Source of the DNA: Gemmatimonadota bacterium
Lineage (GTDB): Bacteria > Gemmatimonadota > Gemmatimonadetes > Longimicrobiales > Gaopeijiaceae
Assembly: GCA_022823145.1 (NCBI GenBank)
Contig: JAJDXS010000012.1
Span: forward strand, 1-58,208
Direction of reading: 5' to 3'
Length of the DNA stretch: 58,208 bases
This document shows, piece after piece, positions 17,193 to 26,517 of the stretch (position 1 is its first letter; every line of letters starts with the position of its first letter). Made by a program: the position numbers and the translations under genes. Under the pieces are notes generated by a model. It worked only from the letters and a program-made list of their open reading frames with translations, ran no database searches and was not told the origin of the DNA.

Positions 17193-18601
17193 AGGGGCTC
17201 AGGTTGGGTGCACTGCTCACGATTCTCTCTGCATCGGGAGGCGTTGGATTGCCGGAGGCCGGTGCCATGGCACAGGAGGCGGCGCCGACCAGGGAGGCAT
17301 CGCAGGAAGAGATGGACCGCCCGATCGATGTCACCTTTGTCGACACCCCAATACGGGAGGCGCTATTCACCTTCGCCGCGTTTGCGGGTCGCTCGATCGT
17401 GTCTGGAGCGGACGTACAGGGGCGCGTGTCGGCCGAAATCCGTGATCAGCCGTGGGATGTTGCGTTGCGGACGCTGCTGGACGCCTACGGCCTGGTATCT
17501 AGGGAGCAGGACGGGGGCATCATCCTGGTAGAGAGGGCCGGCACTCTCATGGAACAGGAGGCCGTTCTTCCCCTTGAAACCATGGTTCTCAGGGCAACCT
17601 ACATCGAGGCTGGCGAACTGCAGAATCTGGTGATGCCACTCCTGACGGAACGCGGCAGGGCATCCATCGGCTCGCGCACCAACACCCTGGTCGTCACCGA
17701 CATCCCCCGGGTCCTGGACAGGGCAGCCGACCTTGCAGGAGAGGTCGATGTCCCGGTGGGCCAGGTCGACATCGCGGCCAGGATCGTTTTCATCAACCGA
17801 ACCGGGCTGGCCGGGTTCGGTATTACCTACGACCTCAAGGATGTGGGGGGTAATCAACTCAACCTCCTTACTCCGGGCTTCGTCGATCTGGACGGCGACG
17901 GCGTTCTATCCCTACCGGAGGAGCAGGTCCCGGCAGGCACGGATGTGATCTCGCTTGGGGGCAACTCACTCGCAGCACTGGGCAACGCTGCCGACCGCAT
18001 CTCCAACCCTACCCTTTCCCTGCTGACCTCGCTGGTCGTAGGGCGCACTACGCTAGTCGGCTTCATCAGCGCGCTCGAATCGGCACAGTTGACGGATGTG
18101 GAAGCCGAGCCGTCGGTTCGCGTCATGAACAACCGGACTGCCAGAGTCGTGGTGGGGGAGGAAACACCGGTACGGGTGCTCGACGCGGGTGCCCAGGTGC
18201 AGTCCGGAACCGGTGGGGACGGGCGCGGTGCATTCCCGGTCGCCACCGTGGACTACAAGGAGACGGGGGTGATTCTGGAAGTGGCGCCGCGCATTACGGA
18301 GAGCGGTCAGGTTCTTCTGAATCTCTCCGCCGAGAGATCATCGGCGGATTTGGCACCTTCGGATGTGGGATTCGTGTTCCGTCGGCAGAAGGCGGAATCG
18401 CAGGTTCTGGTTGACAACGGGCAAACCGTCGTGATCGGCGGCCTGACCGTCAGCGAGGTCGCCGAAGTGCGCTCGGGCATCCCTCTGCTCATGGATATCC
18501 CGCTCATCGGCCGCCTGTTTCGGTCGGACCGGGAGTCGTCCGTCCAGCGCGATCTGCTGATCATGGTCACGCCGACGATTGTGGGCTCCGCTTCCCCATG
18601 A
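17189..18601 (+). CDS. pilQ: Type IV pilus secretin PilQ (compact form)
   Basis: This is the outer-membrane gated ring through which the pilus exits. The 470-aa protein has a signal-like N-terminus (to about residue 30). A secretin/TonB short N-terminal domain follows at about 45-105, then one N1-type domain at about 125-190 and the secretin core at about 285-465. The core includes VEAEPSVRVMNNRTARV and VDNGQTVVIGGL, and ends GIPLLMDIPLIGRLF and LLIMVTPTIV. Proteobacterial PilQ is often 700 aa with AMIN domains, which are absent here. The GTG start overlaps pilP. Confidence 0.9.
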   Translation: MKGLRLGALLTILSASGGVGLPEAGAMAQEAAPTREASQEEMDRPIDVTFVDTPIREALFTFAAFAGRSIVSGADVQGRVSAEIRDQPWDVALRTLLDAYGLVSREQDGGIILVERAGTLMEQEAVLPLETMVLRATYIEAGELQNLVMPLLTERGRASIGSRTNTLVVTDIPRVLDRAADLAGEVDVPVGQVDIAARIVFINRTGLAGFGITYDLKDVGGNQLNLLTPGFVDLDGDGVLSLPEEQVPAGTDVISLGGNSLAALGNAADRISNPTLSLLTSLVVGRTTLVGFISALESAQLTDVEAEPSVRVMNNRTARVVVGEETPVRVLDAGAQVQSGTGGDGRGAFPVATVDYKETGVILEVAPRITESGQVLLNLSAERSSADLAPSDVGFVFRRQKAESQVLVDNGQTVVIGGLTVSEVAEVRSGIPLLMDIPLIGRLFRSDRESSVQRDLLIMVTPTIVGSASP

Positions 18602-18679
18602 ACCGGGCCTTTGCTATCTATGACAACCCGCCCGCAGCCGGCAGGACCGGCGAGTCAAGACCCGAACTCAACCTGCTAG

Positions 18680-19912
18680 ATGCCGCAAGCACATCTGTCC
18701 TTTCACACCGCAGGGGAGTCCCACGGACGTGGCCTGGTGGCCGTCGTGGAAGGGTTGCCCGCGGGTCTGCCCGTGGATCCTGCGACCGACATCGATCCGG
18801 AGCTCACACGCCGACAGGGTGGATACGGCAGGGGGCGGCGGATGCAGATCGAGTCTGACCGCGCGGAGATCGTTTCGGGCCTGCGCCTGGGCGTCACGCT
18901 GGGTTCGCCGCTCTCCATGGTGATCTGGAATCGTGACTGGCAGAACTGGACAAAAGCCATGGCGCACGAGTTTCCCGATCCGGCAGGGAATCCGAAGGCG
19001 CTCCGCCCCGTGTACCTGCCGAGACCCGGCCATGCGGATCTCACGGGTGTTCTGAAGTACGACCGCCGCGATGCCCGCGACATTCTCGAGCGGGCATCCG
19101 CGCGTGAGACCGCGGCCCGGGTCGCATGCGGTGCTGTGGCAAAGACCCTGCTTCGTGGTCTGGGAGCGACCGTGGGCAGCTACGTCACGCGTATCGGGAA
19201 CATCGAGGCCGGCCCGCCGGAGGCGATTCCCGACGACCTGAACGCAGCTGCGGACGCCTCACCCGTTCGCACCCTCGAGCGCGGTGCCGAATCTGCCATG
19301 ATCGCCGCGATCGACACGGCCAGGAAGGAAGGCGACACCCTCGGGGGCTGCTTCGAGGTCGTGGCCAGGGGTCTGCCGGTCGGGTTGGGAAGCCACGTTT
19401 CCTGGGATCGCAAGCTGGACGGGCGCCTGGCACAGGCGGTGATGTCCGTGCATGCCATCAAGGGGGTCGAGATCGGTCCCGCATTCATCAACGCGGGACG
19501 TCCCGGATCCCGGGTTCACGATGCCATCTATCGTGACGAGGACGCGGACCGCGCGGGAGGCTACGGACGGAGGGGCAACAGGGCCGGGGGCCTGGAAGGC
19601 GGCATCACGACGGGCGCACCGCTGGTGGTCCGCGGCGCGATGAAACCGATTTCGACGCTTCTTCGCAAGCGTCTGCCGAGCGTCGACCTGAGGGACGGCT
19701 CCACAAGGGAAGCGGCTGTCGAGCGCAGCGATGTCTGCGCGGTTCCAGCGGCTGCCGTCGTCGCTGAGGCAATGGTTGCGCTGGTACTGGCCGATGCGGT
19801 CCTGGAGAAGTTCGGTGGCGACTCGATCGGCGAACTCAGGCGCAATTTCGAATCGTATGTCGAACACCTCACCTCGCGCGGCTTTGGCGAACGCGAGTGG
19901 GAGGGCCCGTGA
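18680..19912 (+). CDS. aroC: Chorismate synthase
   Basis: This enzyme makes chorismate from 5-enolpyruvylshikimate-3-phosphate, the last step of the shikimate pathway, and needs reduced FMN. The 410-aa protein starts at the first possible ATG, since a TAG directly precedes it. It carries GESHGRGLVAVVEGLPAGL, RRQGGYGRG, the central RASARETAARVACGAVAK and a C-terminal RSDVCAVPAA block. No Shine-Dalgarno is visible, and 78 nt separate it from pilQ. It overlaps aroK by GTGA. Confidence 0.97.
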   Translation: MPQAHLSFHTAGESHGRGLVAVVEGLPAGLPVDPATDIDPELTRRQGGYGRGRRMQIESDRAEIVSGLRLGVTLGSPLSMVIWNRDWQNWTKAMAHEFPDPAGNPKALRPVYLPRPGHADLTGVLKYDRRDARDILERASARETAARVACGAVAKTLLRGLGATVGSYVTRIGNIEAGPPEAIPDDLNAAADASPVRTLERGAESAMIAAIDTARKEGDTLGGCFEVVARGLPVGLGSHVSWDRKLDGRLAQAVMSVHAIKGVEIGPAFINAGRPGSRVHDAIYRDEDADRAGGYGRRGNRAGGLEGGITTGAPLVVRGAMKPISTLLRKRLPSVDLRDGSTREAAVERSDVCAVPAAAVVAEAMVALVLADAVLEKFGGDSIGELRRNFESYVEHLTSRGFGEREWEGP

Positions 19913-20517
19913 GCGCAACCCCTCCCGCAGCGATTGCCCTGGACCCGGTCGGATCCGTGCGGCGCATCGTCATCATCGGGTTCATGGGAGCCGGGAAATC
20001 CACGGTGGGATCGGTGCTGGCCAGATCCATCGGATGGGATTTCGTCGACCTGGACGACGAGGTGGCACGACGCGAGGGAATGCCCGTGCATGAGATCATC
20101 CGCGAGCGCGGAATCGCGGGCTTCCGGCGTGCGGAGTCGACGGTGGGCCGAGAGCTTCTGCGAAGCCGGGCCACAGTGATTTCCGTCGGTGGGGGCTGGC
20201 CGGCGGAATCGGGTCACATGGACATGCTCGACAGCGCGACCGTGTCGATCTGGCTCCGCGTAGGAGCAGAAGCGGCGCTCGACAGGATCGCGGGGTCGGG
20301 CGAGACAAGACCTCTACTGCAGGTCGATGACCCGATGGGGACGGCGGAAGCTCTGCTCCGAGAGCGGGTCCCTCACTACCGGCGCGGGAACATCGTCGTG
20401 GACACGGAGGACAGGGAGCCGGACGTGGTGGTCATGGAAATACTGAAACACATCTGCCGTTCGAAGGACACGCCGGTGACCGGGAGGGCAGGATGGAAAG
20501 GGAAAGAACGCGAGTGA
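19909..20517 (+). CDS. aroK: Shikimate kinase
   Basis: This enzyme phosphorylates shikimate with ATP, two steps before AroC. The 202-aa protein has Walker A GFMGAGKST, the shikimate-binding DLDDEVARREG and GFRRAES region, VISVGGGW and a lid region around SGETRPLL. I start at GTG 19909, inside the aroC stop and with GGGAGG upstream. A four-codon-longer start at 19897 is possible. An N-terminal extension of about 15 residues precedes the P-loop domain. The 3' end overlaps topA. Confidence 0.94.
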   Translation: MSATPPAAIALDPVGSVRRIVIIGFMGAGKSTVGSVLARSIGWDFVDLDDEVARREGMPVHEIIRERGIAGFRRAESTVGRELLRSRATVISVGGGWPAESGHMDMLDSATVSIWLRVGAEAALDRIAGSGETRPLLQVDDPMGTAEALLRERVPHYRRGNIVVDTEDREPDVVVMEILKHICRSKDTPVTGRAGWKGKERE

Positions 20518-23180
20518 AGCTGGTGATTGTGGAATCGCCTGCCAAGGCGAAAACGATCGGGAGATTCCTCGGACCGGAATACCGGGTCGAAGCGTCGTAC
20601 GGGCATATCAGAGACCTTCCCCGTTCTGCCAGCGAGACACCCAGGCGGATTCGCGACAAACCCTGGGGCCGGCTTGCCGTCGATACCGAAGGCGGTTTCA
20701 GGCCCGTCTATATCGTCCCGCGGGAGAGCCAGAAGTACGTACGAGATCTCAAGAGGACCGTCGCCAAAGCGGACGAAGTCCTCCTGGCGACAGATGAAGA
20801 CCGGGAAGGCGAGTCGATCAGCTGGCACCTCCTGCAGGTCCTCAAGCCAAAGGTACCCGTCAAGCGGATTGCTTTTCATGAGATAACCCGCGCCGCCATC
20901 GATGCCGCGCTTGCCGATCCCCGGGCAGTCGACCAGCGGCTGGTCCAGGCCCAGGAAGCGAGGCGCGTGCTGGATCGGCTCTACGGGTACACGCTTTCAC
21001 CCGTCCTGTGGAAAAAGGTGCGGACCAAGCTCAGCGCTGGCCGCGTCCAAAGTGTCGCCCTGCGGCTCATCGTCGACAGGGAAGACGAGCGCCGCCGATT
21101 CAAGGTTTCGGAGTACTGGCGGGTCAGGGCGACGCTCGCAGGCAGCAGCGGAGAGTTCACGGCCACGCTCGTGAGTGTGGGAGCGAAGCCTGTCGCCACG
21201 GGGAGGGACTTCGACTCATCGACCGGTGAGCGGATTCCTTCTTCCAGGGCGCTTGCCCTCGGAGCGCAGACGGCGTCGACCATCGCCGAGGCCGCGCTTG
21301 ATGCGACACCCTGGTTCGTGGCCGATGTGCAGCGCAAGTCCAGCAGGCAGCAACCGGCGCCACCGTTCACCACGTCGACGCTCCAACAGGCGGCGAGCAG
21401 CCGTCTGAGGATGTCCCCGAAACGCACGATGCTCATCGCACAGCGCCTGTATGAAGGCGTCGACCTGGGAGGGGGGGATCGGGAGGGGCTCATCACCTAT
21501 ATGCGCACGGACTCGGTGACGCTGTCCGGCAAGGCGCTGGCCGAAGCCGGCCGGTATATCGACCGTGTGTTCGGGAGCGACTACTACGGGGGACCAAGGC
21601 GCTACAGGACCAGGTCGAAGGTTGCGCAGGAGGCCCACGAGGGCATCCGCCCCACGGAGATCGGACGAATCCCTGAAAGCCTCACGAGATTCCTCGGGAA
21701 GGACGAGTTGGCACTGTACCGGTTGATCTGGCGCCGTACCGTAGCATCCCAGATGGCTGATGCCAGGGTCGATCGGACCAGGGTGGACCTTTTGGCCCGC
21801 ATGGAGGGGACCGACCACACCTTCCGCGCCAGCGGATCGGTGCTTCGCTTCCCCGGTTTTCTCAAGGTGTATGGTGACAAGCGAAAGGATCAGCTCCTCC
21901 CGCGTCTCGAGGTCGGCGACAGGATCCACGCCGAGACGGATTCGGAGCCGCACTCGGCGGACACGCCGGAGCCGGAAGCAGTTTCCGTGGTCGTGCGTGC
22001 GGTCGAACCGGAACGGCGGGAGACCAGGCCGCCTTCACGCTATTCCGAGGCGTCGCTCGTCAGAAAGCTGGAAGAGGAAGGCATCGGGAGGCCTTCGACC
22101 TACACGCCTACGATCACAACCATCCAGGACCGCGACTATGTGCGCAAGCGCAGTGGTACCTTGGTCCCGACCTACACGGGAATGGCGGTCAATCAATTGT
22201 TGAAGGAGCATTTCCAGAAGTACGTGGACGTCGGGTTCACGGCACGCATGGAAGATGCCCTCGACGAAATTGCCGCTGGCGAGGCGGATGCGCGTGGCTT
22301 TCTGGAGGCCTTCTACCGTGGCGAAGGCGACGATCCCGGCCTCGCACGCAAGATCGAAGAAACCCTCCCCGAGATCGACTATCCCGCGATTCCGATCGGT
22401 GTCGATCCCCATACCGGCCAGTCGATCCGGATCAGGATCGGCAGGAACTCGGCCTACGCCGAACGGCAGGGCGGAGGCACGGTAAGGCGGGCGACAATAC
22501 CTGACGACCTGCTCATCGACGAACTCACGGTGGACCGGGCGACGGAGTTGCTCGAAACCCCGGCCGGCTCTGCGGAACCTATCGGAACGGATCCCGACAC
22601 GGGTTCACCGGTATACGTCAAGGTCGGTCGCTACGGACCGTATGTGCAGAGGGGAGAGTCCCGCGGCTCGGCAAAACCGCATTGGGTCGGACTACCCGGG
22701 GGAGTGGAGCCGTCGGACGTGACCCTGGAGTATGCGTTGCGGCTGCTCTCCCTGCCGCGGTTGTTGGGCAGAGATCCGTCCAGCGGCGAGGAAGTCAAAG
22801 CCGGTCTCGGACGGTACGGTCCCTACGTCCAGAGGGCGCGGGAGTACCGTAGCCTCGAGTCCCTGGAGCAGGCCTTCGAGATTGGTCTGGACGATGCCCT
22901 TGCGCTCCTGGCGCGTGAGAAGACCGGGAGGCGGCGGACGAGGCGGGTGCTCAAATCCGTGGGCACACATCCGGAGACAGGTTCCCCGATCGAACTGCTC
23001 GAAGGACGCTACGGCCCCTATGTGACCGATGGCAGCGTCAACGCCAGCATCCCGAAGGGCAGGGACCCCCTCACCACATCGCTCGAGGAGGCGATGGAAC
23101 TGCTTGCGGGTGCGAGCGCTCGCAGGAAGCAACGCCGCCCGCGCGCCAGGGCACGGCGGGCCGGGGTTGCGGACAAGTGA
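20493..23180 (+). CDS. topA: DNA topoisomerase I (type IA)
   Basis: This enzyme relaxes negative supercoils by single-strand passage. In the 895-aa protein the TOPRIM domain has VIVESPAKAKT (11-21) and the DxDxE site DEDREGE (101-107). The catalytic tyrosine is Tyr336 in ITYMRTDS. The C-terminus lacks tetracysteine zinc ribbons. It instead has several Topo_C repeats (GRYGPYVQR occurs twice, GRYGPYVTD once) and a basic tail, as in actinobacterial and some other enzymes. ATG 20493 overlaps aroK by 25 nt; GTG 20514 is an alternative. Confidence 0.96.
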   Translation: MERERTRVKLVIVESPAKAKTIGRFLGPEYRVEASYGHIRDLPRSASETPRRIRDKPWGRLAVDTEGGFRPVYIVPRESQKYVRDLKRTVAKADEVLLATDEDREGESISWHLLQVLKPKVPVKRIAFHEITRAAIDAALADPRAVDQRLVQAQEARRVLDRLYGYTLSPVLWKKVRTKLSAGRVQSVALRLIVDREDERRRFKVSEYWRVRATLAGSSGEFTATLVSVGAKPVATGRDFDSSTGERIPSSRALALGAQTASTIAEAALDATPWFVADVQRKSSRQQPAPPFTTSTLQQAASSRLRMSPKRTMLIAQRLYEGVDLGGGDREGLITYMRTDSVTLSGKALAEAGRYIDRVFGSDYYGGPRRYRTRSKVAQEAHEGIRPTEIGRIPESLTRFLGKDELALYRLIWRRTVASQMADARVDRTRVDLLARMEGTDHTFRASGSVLRFPGFLKVYGDKRKDQLLPRLEVGDRIHAETDSEPHSADTPEPEAVSVVVRAVEPERRETRPPSRYSEASLVRKLEEEGIGRPSTYTPTITTIQDRDYVRKRSGTLVPTYTGMAVNQLLKEHFQKYVDVGFTARMEDALDEIAAGEADARGFLEAFYRGEGDDPGLARKIEETLPEIDYPAIPIGVDPHTGQSIRIRIGRNSAYAERQGGGTVRRATIPDDLLIDELTVDRATELLETPAGSAEPIGTDPDTGSPVYVKVGRYGPYVQRGESRGSAKPHWVGLPGGVEPSDVTLEYALRLLSLPRLLGRDPSSGEEVKAGLGRYGPYVQRAREYRSLESLEQAFEIGLDDALALLAREKTGRRRTRRVLKSVGTHPETGSPIELLEGRYGPYVTDGSVNASIPKGRDPLTTSLEEAMELLAGASARRKQRRPRARARRAGVADK

Positions 23181-23205
23181 CCGGCGTGACGGTCGCAGGC
23201 GGCGA

Positions 23206-23361
23206 CCGATGAACTCCAACCGGGTGCGGGTCGAACCGCAGGCCGACGCACCAGGCAGGAAGGCCGAGCGTCGCGATGCGCTTGCAGCGCGTGCTGACCG
23301 TTTCCTGAGGCGGTGGATTGCAGATTACAGGGTCCTCCCAACCAGGAACATGGCCATATGA
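23206..23361 (+). pseudogene. Remnant of the trmFO (gid) C-terminus, possibly still translated as 50 aa
   Basis: A short frame reads P-MNSN, then GRKAERRDALAARADRFLRRWI, and ends at 23361 in an ATGA overlap with xerC. From memory of the family, the C-terminus of TrmFO (the folate-dependent tRNA U54 methyltransferase) has a QPMNxNFG block, then a basic segment and an xxALAxRALxxLxxW helix. Both parts align here in order. In Bacillus the order is topA-trmFO-xerC(codV)-hslV-hslU, exactly this context. The rest of trmFO (about 400 codons) is missing; only about 25 nt separate the remnant from topA. The ATG at 23209 would allow translation, but no ribosome binding site is evident. Confidence 0.6.
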
Positions 23362-24263
23362 CAAGCCAGGTCGCGTCGTTCCTCGACCATCTAGAGCTGG
23401 TACGCAATCTCTCGCAAAGGACCATCGCGGCCTATCGGCGTGATCTCTGCGACCTGGAAGAATTCATCGGTGTTCATTTCGGCCGAAACAACTTTCGGTG
23501 GCAAGAGGTGGACCGGACCGTCGTCAGGGCATTCCTGGGCGAATCGGGCCGCCGCGGTCTCGCACCCAGCACAATCGCGCGCAAGCTGTCCGCGATCCGG
23601 GCCTTCTTCCGGTACCTCCACCGGCAGGGCGAAGTATCCACGAACCCCGCCCGGCAAGTCCGTGGTCCCAGGCGCGACCGGACCCTTCCGGGCCACATGC
23701 GAGTTGACGAAATGGAGGAACTCTTTCGCTGGACGGCGTCGCAGGCGGCCCAGCGCAACGACCTCACCATGACCCGTCTGCTTGCGGCCCTGGAGCTGTT
23801 CTACGGGAGCGGCCTTCGCCTCGCCGAACTGGGCTCGCTGAACGTGGCGTCCATCGACCTTGACCGATTGCAACTGCGTGTTCTGGGCAAGGGCAGAAAG
23901 GAGCGGATCGTACCCATAACCGACTCGGCCGCAAAGGCGGTCCGCAACTATCTGCCCCGGCGTGCGGAAGTGGCGGCCGCGGGCTGCGAGGCGCTCTTCG
24001 TGGGCCGTCACGGAAACCGGCTCTCCAATCGGTACATCCAGCACACGGTCCAGGCGGCGATCACCCGCTATGCCTCGGCAGCCAACCTGTCCGTGCACTC
24101 GCTGCGTCACACCTTTGCCACTCACCTCCTCGATGCGGGGGCGGACCTGATGGCCGTCAAGGAACTCCTCGGCCACGCGTCGCTGGGCACCACGCAGATC
24201 TATGCCCATACCTCGAAGGAGAGGTTGCGCAGGGCATACCTGGGCGCCCACCCGAGAGCCTAG
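23358..24263 (+). CDS. xerC: Tyrosine recombinase XerC
   Basis: This is a site-specific recombinase that resolves chromosome dimers at dif. The 301-aa protein has the N-terminal SAM-like core-binding domain (1-100) and all six catalytic residues: Arg154 (SGLRLAEL), Lys178, His247 and Arg250 (HSLRHTFATH), His273 (LGHASLGTTQ) and Tyr282. The length fits XerC/XerD. The position before hslVU matches codV of Bacillus. No transposon or integron context is present, so this is the chromosomal housekeeping enzyme. Confidence 0.92.
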   Translation: MTSQVASFLDHLELVRNLSQRTIAAYRRDLCDLEEFIGVHFGRNNFRWQEVDRTVVRAFLGESGRRGLAPSTIARKLSAIRAFFRYLHRQGEVSTNPARQVRGPRRDRTLPGHMRVDEMEELFRWTASQAAQRNDLTMTRLLAALELFYGSGLRLAELGSLNVASIDLDRLQLRVLGKGRKERIVPITDSAAKAVRNYLPRRAEVAAAGCEALFVGRHGNRLSNRYIQHTVQAAITRYASAANLSVHSLRHTFATHLLDAGADLMAVKELLGHASLGTTQIYAHTSKERLRRAYLGAHPRA

Positions 24264-24280
24264 CACTTACGAGGCCTCCA

Positions 24281-24296
24281 ACCCCCTACCGGGGGT
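24281..24296 (+). terminator. Short GC hairpin after xerC
   Basis: Arms ACCCCC (24281-24286) and GGGGGT (24291-24296) flank a 4-nt loop, 17 nt after the xerC stop. No T-run follows. It may be a terminator separating xerC from hslVU, which has its own AT-richer upstream stretch at 24309-24330. Confidence 0.4.
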
Positions 24297-24386
24297 CATC
24301 GCACGCCTCTACCTTTAAGATCTTGACTTATCGTCCGCCCCCGTGTGCGGGCCGATCCCAACATGGATTCCAGATCTTCCTCCCGC

Positions 24387-24962
24387 ATGCGGATACGTCC
24401 TGCCGCGTCCATTCATCCCGGCGTCCCTGTGCACGCAACCACCGTAATCGCCGTCGCCCGGGACGGCCGGGTGGCGTTGGCGGGCGACGGTCAGGTAACG
24501 ATGGGCGACGCCGTCGTCAAGGGAGCGGCGCGAAAGGTGCGGCAGCTGGCGGACGGGAGGATTCTCGCCGGATTCGCAGGTGCGGTAGCGGATGCGTTCA
24601 CCCTGTTCTCCCTGCTTGAAAGCAAGCTGGAGCGATGGCCCTCCAACCTCGCCCGCGCCTGCGTGGAACTGGCGAAGGAGTGGCGGACCGATCGCTATCT
24701 GCGCCGTCTCGAAGCGTTGCTTGTAGTGGCGGACCGGAGCCACCTCTTTCTCGTGGGTGGCGACGGCAACGTCATTGAGCCCGACCAGCCGATCCTCGCC
24801 ATCGGTTCCGGCGGAGCCTATGCGCTTGCGGCAGCCCGGGCGCTCTACGAGCGTTCCGATCTGAACGCGCCGGAGATCGCCCGACGGAGCCTCGAGATCG
24901 CCGCCGACATCTGTGTCTACACCAACCGGGAAATCACCTTGCTGGAGCTGGACCCCGAATGA
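24387..24962 (+). CDS. hslV: ATP-dependent protease peptidase subunit HslV
   Basis: This is an N-terminal threonine protease that forms the core of the HslVU complex. The mature chain should begin at Thr-Thr-Val (24438), in [24 protein letters not shown], and is 174 aa. What precedes it is a propeptide. The true start is unclear: ATG 24387 gives a 17-residue leader, ATG 24363 a longer one and GTG 24429 a three-residue leader like other HslV proteins. None has a clear ribosome binding site. The stop overlaps hslU (ATGA). Confidence 0.92.
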   Translation: MRIRPAASIHPGVPVHATTVIAVARDGRVALAGDGQVTMGDAVVKGAARKVRQLADGRILAGFAGAVADAFTLFSLLESKLERWPSNLARACVELAKEWRTDRYLRRLEALLVVADRSHLFLVGGDGNVIEPDQPILAIGSGGAYALAAARALYERSDLNAPEIARRSLEIAADICVYTNREITLLELDPE

Positions 24963-26506
24963 CTTCCGCGACCTCCTCGACGGGGCTGCCCGCTACAACC
25001 GAGCCGCCCGAAGCCGATTTCCGCGAAGATCCGCCCCACTGGCTCGACCAGTTCACACCACGCGAGGTCGTCGCCGAGCTGGACAAGTACATCGTGGGCC
25101 AGTCCGAGGCGAAGAAGGCTGTTGCGATTGCACTGCGCAACCGTTGGCGCCGTCAGCAGGTGGACGACGAACTGCGGGACGAGATACTGCCCAACAATCT
25201 CATCATGATCGGACCCACAGGGGTGGGCAAGACCGAAATCGCACGCCGACTCGCTCGCCTCGCAGGGTCTCCGTTCGTCAAGGTGGAAGCTTCGAAGTTC
25301 ACGGAGGTCGGCTACGTCGGAAGGGATGTCGAGGCGATGGTCCGTGACCTGGTCGACACTGCGGTGGCGATGGTTCGGACGGCACGGGAGGACGAGGTGG
25401 AGGAGGAAGCCGAACGGCGAACCGAAGAGCGTCTCCTTGATCTGCTGCTTCCGGAACCCCCGCGGGCGGCTCCGAAGCCTTCCGCCCCGGACAGCGACGG
25501 AGAAAGCGCCGCGCCAACGCAGGTCGATCCCGGAGCGAGGCTGTTCGTGGCAGGTCCCCGGGGGGTCACGGGCCAGAACGAGACCACCCGCGCCGAAGCC
25601 GACCCGGCGGTTGCGGAACGCCGCAAGCGCACGCGTGAAAAGCTGCGCAAGCTCCTGCGGGACGGGCACCTCGAGGACCGGAACGTGGAGCTCAACGTCC
25701 AGCAGGGCGCACCGGTCAGCGGCATGATGCTCCCGATGGGGGGAATGGACGGCATGGATCTCAACTTCACCGAGATGCTTCAGGACCTCCTGCCGAAGCG
25801 TTCGAAGCAGCGTACGGTGACCGTGTCCGAGGCGAGGCGCATTCTGCTCCAGGAGGAACTCGATCGCCTTGTGGACATGGACGAGGTGGTGAACGAGGCG
25901 CTGGACCGCGCCGAGGAGCTCGGGATCATCTTCCTCGACGAGCTCGACAAGGTGGCGGGCGGGCGGGGAGGCGCCGGACCCGACGTCAGCCGGGAGGGCG
26001 TTCAGCGCGACCTGCTGCCCATCGTGGAAGGGTGCAACGTCCAGACCAAGTACGGCTTCGTGCGCACCGACCACATGCTCTTCATCGCGGCCGGCGCCTT
26101 TCACGTCGCGAAGCCGACCGACCTCATACCCGAACTCCAAGGGCGGTTCCCGATCAGGGTGGAGCTGAACAGCCTCAACGCGCCGGAGTTCGAGCGCATC
26201 CTGCGGGAGCCGCGCAATGCGCTGGTGAGGCAGTACCAGGCCCTGGTCGAGGCCGATGGGGCGTCGGTGGATTTCACCGACTGCGGCATCACCGAAATCG
26301 CGCGGATCGCCGCCGACCTGAACAACCGCATGGAGAACATCGGTGCACGCAGACTCCGAACCGTGCTGACCACCCTGTTGGAAGAACTCCTCTTCGATCT
26401 CCCGGACGAGGGCCGCGGCGAGACCCTGGTCGTGACCAGCGACTTCGTGCGCGAGAAGCTCGAAAAGATCGTCTCGGACGACGACCTGAGCCGCTACATC
26501 CTCTGA
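24959..26506 (+). CDS. hslU: ATP-dependent protease ATPase subunit HslU
   Basis: This is a AAA+ unfoldase that feeds HslV. The 515-aa protein starts with about 31 extra residues before [16 protein letters not shown]. Walker A is GPTGVGKT (85-92), and [10 protein letters not shown] and Walker [10 protein letters not shown] are present. The insertion (I) domain, roughly 125-290, is long and rich in Pro, Ala and Glu. E. coli HslU is 443 aa, so this version is enlarged in the N-terminus and I domain. The C-terminus DDDLSRYIL matches the tail that docks into HslV. Confidence 0.95.
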   Translation: MTSATSSTGLPATTEPPEADFREDPPHWLDQFTPREVVAELDKYIVGQSEAKKAVAIALRNRWRRQQVDDELRDEILPNNLIMIGPTGVGKTEIARRLARLAGSPFVKVEASKFTEVGYVGRDVEAMVRDLVDTAVAMVRTAREDEVEEEAERRTEERLLDLLLPEPPRAAPKPSAPDSDGESAAPTQVDPGARLFVAGPRGVTGQNETTRAEADPAVAERRKRTREKLRKLLRDGHLEDRNVELNVQQGAPVSGMMLPMGGMDGMDLNFTEMLQDLLPKRSKQRTVTVSEARRILLQEELDRLVDMDEVVNEALDRAEELGIIFLDELDKVAGGRGGAGPDVSREGVQRDLLPIVEGCNVQTKYGFVRTDHMLFIAAGAFHVAKPTDLIPELQGRFPIRVELNSLNAPEFERILREPRNALVRQYQALVEADGASVDFTDCGITEIARIAADLNNRMENIGARRLRTVLTTLLEELLFDLPDEGRGETLVVTSDFVREKLEKIVSDDDLSRYIL

Positions 26507-26517
26507 CCTGCACCGGC

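Noticed and set aside
18598..18858. 86-codon reading frame starting in an ATGA overlap with the pilQ stop.
   Set aside because: It runs into aroC in another frame, shows no domain, and its composition (Arg-, Gly- and Pro-rich) is that of an out-of-frame shadow. Chorismate synthase clearly occupies the DNA from 18680.
23358..24263. Tyrosine recombinase as a possible integrase of a mobile element.
   Set aside because: Size, motifs and the conserved topA-xerC-hslVU setting identify the chromosomal XerC. There are no flanking repeats or phage genes.
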